Shown here: positions 59,515 to 64,000 of the stretch, one piece after another
Numbering within the stretch: position 1 is the first letter of the stretch
Layout: each line of letters begins with the position of its first letter
From: Pseudomonas putida
GTDB taxonomy: Bacteria; Pseudomonadota; Gammaproteobacteria; Pseudomonadales; Pseudomonadaceae
DNA: 64,000 bases
Assembly: GCF_005080685.1 (NCBI RefSeq)
Contig: NZ_CP039371.1
Coordinates: forward strand, 2,542,001-2,606,000
Reading direction: 5' to 3'
Notes under the pieces: model-generated
Told to the model about the DNA's origin: nothing
The model's input: only the letters and a program-made list of their open reading frames with translations
The model's database searches: none
Program-made: the position numbers and the translations under genes

Positions 59515-60012
59515 ATGCCTGACTGGATCATCCAACCGCCTACCCGCGACGAGATCGCCGAAACCGTCGCGTTCGTCGACACGGCCCGACGCGAGCTGTT
59601 TCCCTTGCTGGCCGAAAGCCCGCTGCCCAGGGACCTGGTGCATTTCGCCGAGACCTACCTGGATGGCGCTGGGCACTTTCTGGTGGCGCGCGATCAGGGC
59701 CGTTTGATCGCGGCCATCGGCTACCTGCCGTACGACCATCGCTTCGGCCAATTGGACTACCAGGGGCAACGCGTGGTCGAGGTGGTGCGTCTGTTCGTGC
59801 TGCCAGGCTATCGGCGCCATGGCTTGGCCGCTGCCTTGGTCGAGGCGTTGGGCCAACGTGCCGTCGCTGCCGGCGTCGAGTGCCTGTACCTGCATACCCA
59901 CCCCTTTCTGCCTGGCGCGATCCGCTTCTGGGAGCGGCAAGGATTCCGGATAGTCGATGTCGAGGCGGATCCGCTCTGGCAGACCACGCACATGGACAGG
60001 CGGCTGGTGTAG
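59515..60012 (+). CDS. GNAT-family N-acetyltransferase
   Basis: The 165-residue protein has the GNAT fold signature: acetyl-CoA loop VVEVVRLFVLPGYRRHGLAA, then ALVEALGQRAVAAGVECLYL and FWERQGFRIVDVE. The ATG at 59515 has no clear Shine-Dalgarno, so the start is less certain. The acceptor is unknown. Confidence 0.85.
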   Translation: MPDWIIQPPTRDEIAETVAFVDTARRELFPLLAESPLPRDLVHFAETYLDGAGHFLVARDQGRLIAAIGYLPYDHRFGQLDYQGQRVVEVVRLFVLPGYRRHGLAAALVEALGQRAVAAGVECLYLHTHPFLPGAIRFWERQGFRIVDVEADPLWQTTHMDRRLV

Positions 60013-60115
60013 GAAAACTCCGACACAACCGTCGATTCAGTGATCAACGCGTTCATTTTGCTGACGCTCCGGTTGGCTTACCGTCCGGGTAAACCATCCC
60101 TACCGGAGTCTGCCG

Positions 60116-60475
60116 ATGCCGCACATTGCCCTGTACAAGCTCAAGCTGCTGGACGAATTCGAGGACCGGCACGATGCCTGGACCTATGCCGACTTCGAAC
60201 GTCGGCTCGAACAAGTACGGCCCACGCCCCAGGGACAAGATGCCAAGGCGGTCATCGTCACGGCGCACAAGGATGGCGCCTGGCCGCAGGCGGTGAAGCG
60301 TTTTCTGCTGACCTGTTACCACCTGCAGGGTGGTTTCAGTGCTGAGTTGAACAAGGTTTTCGAAGAGGTGGTGGCGCGCATGACTCCGCTCGAGCGAAGT
60401 GCTTGGGGGGTGGACTGCGGTGAGGCCGCCAACCCACTTCTCATGCTGACGCAACGCTCAGAGCCCGCCCGATAG
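60116..60475 (+). CDS. Hypothetical small protein
   Basis: The 119-residue protein (MPHIALYKLKLLDEFEDRHD...AKAVIVTAHKDGAWPQAVKR) is soluble with no signal or membrane segment. CGGAG lies upstream of the ATG. Its 3' end overlaps that of the convergent oprD-like gene by 18 bp. No family is recognised. Confidence 0.6.
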   Translation: MPHIALYKLKLLDEFEDRHDAWTYADFERRLEQVRPTPQGQDAKAVIVTAHKDGAWPQAVKRFLLTCYHLQGGFSAELNKVFEEVVARMTPLERSAWGVDCGEAANPLLMLTQRSEPAR

Positions 60476-61795
60476 CGGCCATTCCACCGCCAGGCGAATC
60501 TGGTTGCCGTCCAGTTCCGCCTGGGCGGTGTTGCCCCGGTGCACGTTGTGTCGCAGGGAAAATGCCGTTCCCTTGGCCTTGCCGCTCTGCACCACGTAAC
60601 GCGCCTCGAGGTCGCGCTCCCAATGCTTGCCGCCTTTGCCGTAGCCCAGATAGGCGTAGCCACCATTGGGGTCGACATGGGTGCCGTCGATGTCGAAGCC
60701 GCGCACATACAGCGCCGAGAGATTCAACCCAGGCACCCCGAAAGCGCCCATGTCGAGGTCGTAGCGCGCCTGCCAGGACTTCTCGTTGGGCGCGTTGAAG
60801 TCGGACATCTGCACTGCGTTGGCGATGAAAATGGCCCCGCGGGTGACATAGTCGAACGGGGTATTGCCGTCGACCTGCTGCCAGCCGAGGCTGAACCCGT
60901 GCGGGCCCTGGGCATAGCGCGAAACCAGGCTCCAGGTGGTGTTGTCGATCTGTCCGGAATAGGCCTTGCCGGTGTCGGTGGTGCGGTACAGGTTGAGGTC
61001 CAGGCTGAGGCTGCGGTGGTCGTCCAGCGCATGGGTCAGCGTACTGCCCAGGTAATGCTGGTTCCAGTTGTCCTCATAGCGCGAGGTGTACAGGCTGGCG
61101 CCGAATTCGGCCGCGGGGTTCCAAACTACCCCGGCGAGGTCGAAGCTGTTGCCCTGGCGGCCATCGGAGTAGTTGACCACGAAGCCCTGGTCGTGGCTCG
61201 AGGCATTGCGGTCGGTGCTCTCGTTGAAATGGCCGGCGACGAACTTGAGCGTATCGAACTCGTTGCTGGTGAGGAAAAAGCCGGTCGCCGTTTCTGGTAG
61301 CAGGCGGCTGTCCGAGGAGCTGAACACCGGCGTCTTCACCCGCTGTTCGCCATAGGACAGCACCGTGTTGGACAGGCGCAACTTGAGCGCGGCGCCGGCG
61401 CGGCTGTACTCGTTCTTGGGGTGCCCGTCGTTGTCCAGCCCGAGTAGCCGCGCCTTGCCGGCGCGACCGCCGCCGCTGTCGAGTTGCACGCCAAGATAGG
61501 CATGGGCATCGACGCCGACACCGATCACGCCCTGGGTGAAACCGGAGCTGAAGGTGCCCATCAAGCCGTAGGCCCATTCCTCGGCCAGGCCGTTGCGTTG
61601 CTCGCGGGGCTTGTAGGCGTTACGTGCACCGCTGTTGCGTGCGCCATGCTTGTAGTCGCGCTGGTCGTACACGCTGCGGTTGAGCAGGTTCCAGGTGCTG
61701 TCTTCGATCAGGCCGTTGCTCAGGCTTTGCGCCGAATCGGCACAGGCCAGGGGCACGGCACCCAGAAACGGCAGCGCCAGCAACCAGCGGCTCAT
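60458..61795 (-). CDS. OprD-family outer-membrane porin
   Basis: The 445-residue protein has a signal peptide ending in LACADS and a mature OprD-like barrel (SLSNGLIEDSTWNLLNRSVY, EEWAYGLMGTFSSGFTQG, GGRAGKARLLGLDNDG). OprD porins import specific small organic molecules. The ATG overlaps the stop of the pseudoazurin gene by 4 bp (ATGA), tying the porin to that gene and the FecCD importer. This suggests the porin admits the same ligand. Confidence 0.9.
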   Translation of the reverse strand: MSRWLLALPFLGAVPLACADSAQSLSNGLIEDSTWNLLNRSVYDQRDYKHGARNSGARNAYKPREQRNGLAEEWAYGLMGTFSSGFTQGVIGVGVDAHAYLGVQLDSGGGRAGKARLLGLDNDGHPKNEYSRAGAALKLRLSNTVLSYGEQRVKTPVFSSSDSRLLPETATGFFLTSNEFDTLKFVAGHFNESTDRNASSHDQGFVVNYSDGRQGNSFDLAGVVWNPAAEFGASLYTSRYEDNWNQHYLGSTLTHALDDHRSLSLDLNLYRTTDTGKAYSGQIDNTTWSLVSRYAQGPHGFSLGWQQVDGNTPFDYVTRGAIFIANAVQMSDFNAPNEKSWQARYDLDMGAFGVPGLNLSALYVRGFDIDGTHVDPNGGYAYLGYGKGGKHWERDLEARYVVQSGKAKGTAFSLRHNVHRGNTAQAELDGNQIRLAVEWPLSGGL

Positions 61796-62223
61796 TGGCC
61801 GGCCTCCAACTGGCTCAACTGGCTGGCCAGGCGAACCTTGGCGCGTTCAGGCAGGCTGCCTGGCAGTTGTACCGCAGCCATGTCGCCTACCTGGATCAAC
61901 ATCACCATGCCCATGGCCAGGTGCGGGATGCACTGGATGCCATACAGTCCCGGCACCGAGAAGGTCTGCTCGAACGGTTGGTTGAGCTTGCTCTTGAACG
62001 CCTCGGCGCCCTCGGGCAGTAGCCCTGGCAGGCTGGCGGCGTTGTGCCCGCTCATGGTCGGCAGGAAGCGCACCGTGTCGCCTGGGGCAATGCGCAGGTG
62101 ATCCGGCTCGTACACCATGGCGCCTGCCACCCCGCGATTGAGCATTTTCACTTCATGCACCTCGGCCAGCGCGGCAGGGGCGAAAAGGGCGCTGGCGAGC
62201 AGCAGGGCGATGGGGCGCAACAT
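61792..62223 (-). CDS. Pseudoazurin (blue copper protein)
   Basis: The 143-residue protein has a signal peptide ending ALFAPAALA and a cupredoxin domain. The type 1 copper ligands are His60 (SGHNAA), Cys98, His101 and Met106 (CIPHLAMGM), matching the pseudoazurin pattern. Classic members give electrons to nitrite reductase, but no denitrification gene is near. Here it is coupled to the porin gene and follows the ABC ATPase gene by 17 bp. The start at 62223 follows AGGAAG. Confidence 0.88.
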   Translation of the reverse strand: MLRPIALLLASALFAPAALAEVHEVKMLNRGVAGAMVYEPDHLRIAPGDTVRFLPTMSGHNAASLPGLLPEGAEAFKSKLNQPFEQTFSVPGLYGIQCIPHLAMGMVMLIQVGDMAAVQLPGSLPERAKVRLASQLSQLEAGQ

Positions 62224-62240
62224 CGTGGCAACTTCCTGTT

Positions 62241-63029
62241 TCAAGGGGCGCGAAAACGCAGGATGCGCGCGCCGTCAAAAGGGTCGGTGAGATAGTGGGC
62301 ATGCACGCCGAAGGTGCTCAGCAGGCGCTCGGGGGTGAGCACGTCCAGTGGTTTGCCCAGGGCCACCAGGCGGCCTTGGTCGAGCACCGCGAGACGGTCG
62401 CAGGTCAGGGCCTGGTTGAGATCGTGCAGGGCCACCAGCGTAGTCACCGGCAGCGCCTGTACCTGACGAAGCAGGCCCAGTTGATGCTGGATGTCGAGAT
62501 GGTTGGTCGGCTCGTCCAGCAACAGCACCTGGGGGCGCTGGGCCAGGGCGCGGGCGATATGCACGCGCTGGCGCTCGCCGCCGGACAACGAGCCCCAGAG
62601 GCGTGCACGCAGGTGCAGGGCATTGGCATCGACCAGGGCCTGTTCGACGATGGCGCGGTCCTCCCTGGCGAACGGCGCCAGCGCCGACAGCCATGGTGTG
62701 CGGCCAAGAGCGACGGCGTCGTACACGCTGATGGCATCGAGGGTGTCTGCCTGCTGCTCGACCAACGCCAGGGCCTGGGCGATGCGGCGCCGGGGCAGGC
62801 TGGCCAGCGGTTCGCCGAGCAACTGCACATTGCCGCTGGTGGGCGTGCGCAAGCCTGCCAGAAGCTTGAGCAGTGAGGACTTGCCCGAGCCGTTGGGGCC
62901 GACGATACCCAGGGTTTCGCCGGGGAACAGCGTCAGGTCGATGTCGCTCAGTACCGCTCGGCCGCCCAGCTGCAGGCCAAGACTGGCGCAGGCCAGGGGA
63001 GCGACGCCGAGGGTGGGCATGAGGGTCAT
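62241..63029 (-). CDS. ABC transporter ATP-binding protein, FecE/BtuD type
   Basis: The 262-residue protein has Walker A (GPNGSGKSS), signature motif SLSGGERQRVHIARAL, Walker B LLLDEPTNHLD and switch His (LVALHDLN). The sequence is closest to siderophore, haem or cobalamin importer ATPases. AGGAGG precedes the ATG, which overlaps the permease stop by 4 bp. The substrate-binding protein is presumably to the right of the window. Confidence 0.92.
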   Translation of the reverse strand: MTLMPTLGVAPLACASLGLQLGGRAVLSDIDLTLFPGETLGIVGPNGSGKSSLLKLLAGLRTPTSGNVQLLGEPLASLPRRRIAQALALVEQQADTLDAISVYDAVALGRTPWLSALAPFAREDRAIVEQALVDANALHLRARLWGSLSGGERQRVHIARALAQRPQVLLLDEPTNHLDIQHQLGLLRQVQALPVTTLVALHDLNQALTCDRLAVLDQGRLVALGKPLDVLTPERLLSTFGVHAHYLTDPFDGARILRFRAP

Positions 63030-64000
63030 GGCTGCCTCCTTCGACTGACCAGGATCAGGGCGAATACCGGTGCGCCTATCAATGCGGTGACTACGCCAAC
63101 CGGGATCACCTGGCCGGGGATCAACGTGCGCGACAGCACGTCGGCGGCAATCAGGAACAACGCACCGCCCAGCGCGCTTGCCGGAAGCAGGCGGCTGTGG
63201 CCGGGCCCCAGCAACAGGCGCAGGGCATGCGGGATGACCAGGCCGACGAAGCCGATGGCGCCGACGATCGACACCATCACCGCAGTGACCAGTGCCGCAC
63301 AACTGATCAGCAGCAGTTGCGTGCGGCGCACGGGAATGCCGAGCGAGGCGGCCGAATCGGCGCCGAAGGTGAAGGCGTCCAAGGCGCGGCGGTGCCACAG
63401 GCACACCAGCAAGCCACCCAGCGCCACTGGCAAGGCCAGCCATACCGACGGCCAGCGCACCCCGCTGAGGTTACCCAGCAACCAGAACAGAATGCCCCGG
63501 GCCTGCTCGGCGGTCGCCGACTTGGTGATAAGGAACGCGGTCAATGCGTTGAACAACTGCGAGCCGGCAATACCAGCGAGGATCACCTGGGCATTGTTGC
63601 TGCTGGGGCCGGCGGCGCGTGCCAGTACCAGCACCAGGATGAAGGCCGCCAGTGCGCCGATGAAGGCGCCCCCGGACAAGCTCAGGGCGATGCTGCCCCA
63701 GCCCAGCAGGCCGACCAGCACCGCACCGGTCGAGGCGCCAGCCGAGAGGCCCAGCAGGTACGGCTCGGCCAACGGGTTGCGCAGCAGTGCCTGGAGAATC
63801 ACCCCGCAGGTGGCAAGGCCAGCGCCGCAGGCCGCCGCGACCAGGGTGCGGGTGAGGCGGTAGTTCCAGACGATGCCGGCGTCGATCGGGTCGACCGGGT
63901 ACCCGGCCTGCCACAAGTGGTTGGCCAGCACGCGGTACACCACGTCGAACGAAAGGTTGCTCTCGCCGATGGCAGTGCCGGCCAGAAGCGCGCCGAGCAG
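63026..64000 (-). CDS. FecCD-family ABC importer permease, N-terminus beyond the window
   Basis: The minus-strand frame is open at 64000, giving the last 324 codons of a polytopic permease. FecCD blocks are RTLVAAACGAGLATCGVILQ, ALLRNPLAEPYLLGLSAGAS, GFVGLVIPHALRLLLGPGHS and VGVVTALIGAPVFALILVSR. It imports iron chelates, haem or cobalamin in known cases. It is the upstream gene of the ATPase, pseudoazurin and porin series. Confidence 0.93.
   Translation of the reverse strand: MLGALLAGTAIGESNLSFDVVYRVLANHLWQAGYPVDPIDAGIVWNYRLTRTLVAAACGAGLATCGVILQALLRNPLAEPYLLGLSAGASTGAVLVGLLGWGSIALSLSGGAFIGALAAFILVLVLARAAGPSSNNAQVILAGIAGSQLFNALTAFLITKSATAEQARGILFWLLGNLSGVRWPSVWLALPVALGGLLVCLWHRRALDAFTFGADSAASLGIPVRRTQLLLISCAALVTAVMVSIVGAIGFVGLVIPHALRLLLGPGHSRLLPASALGGALFLIAADVLSRTLIPGQVIPVGVVTALIGAPVFALILVSRRRQP

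Noticed and set aside
61792..62223. Denitrification role for pseudoazurin
   Set aside because: No nitrite or nitrous-oxide reductase gene is in the window, and the gene is coupled to an importer and porin instead.

Overview
The window looks like a chromosomal segment of a Pseudomonas putida-group bacterium. The DNA is GC-rich. It carries a periplasmic cis/trans fatty-acid isomerase (cti), pseudomonad REP-type palindromes, OprD and DUF2790 proteins, and a ferredoxin-type CysI with a DUF934 partner. I see no tRNA, rRNA, CRISPR array, integrase or insertion sequence. Genes run off both ends: a peptide ABC permease on the left and a FecCD permease on the right.

Layout. (1) 1-12649 is an organosulfur-scavenging block: a divergent peptide-type ABC permease, a DszC/SfnB-like flavoprotein, a TonB-dependent receptor, a DszA/SfnG-like monooxygenase, a fused DppD-DppF ATPase, an aldo/keto reductase, a DszB-like desulfinase that resembles a binding protein, and two sulfonate-type binding proteins. 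(2) 12657-18236 holds an AraC regulator with an Fsr-like exporter, an NTF2-like protein, an alpha/beta hydrolase, a small outer-membrane barrel and DkgB. (3) 18462-30904 is conserved core: DUF934-CysI, DUF2970, metH, cti, an acyltransferase, nfuA, and a SCO1/PCuAC copper pair. (4) 30979-39595 has an azlC-azlD-araC operon, a YqcI/YcgG haem N-oxygenase-like gene with a LysE exporter and an SGNH protein, two LysR regulators and an MFS exporter. (5) 39660-46670 has DNA polymerase II and a 1.5-kaa toxin-like protein with leucine-rich repeats and a NEL ubiquitin-ligase domain. (6) 46886-54069 is a metal-linked region: an EF-hand protein with four EGKCG motifs, its DUF692 (MNIO) and DUF2063 partners, DoxX, a haem-type membrane protein, an OmpR-type two-component system, DUF2790 and a thioredoxin-like protein. 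(7) 54118-64000 has aroE-aroQ, an orphan ParA, UV endonuclease, small secreted proteins, and a FecCD ABC importer joined to pseudoazurin and an OprD porin.

Two stretches deserve most attention. Region 6 looks like one regulated RiPP-metallophore system: tandem TGTATC-type repeats at 10-11 bp spacing lie upstream of the EGKCG/EF-hand precursor operon, the DoxX operon and the two-component/DUF2790 promoters, and a perfect 16-bp hairpin separates precursor from modifying enzymes. Region 1 holds counterparts of all three dibenzothiophene desulfurisation (Dsz) enzymes, including the active-site Cys/His/Arg pattern of DszB. Sulfite released by such a pathway could feed the CysI encoded a few kilobases away.
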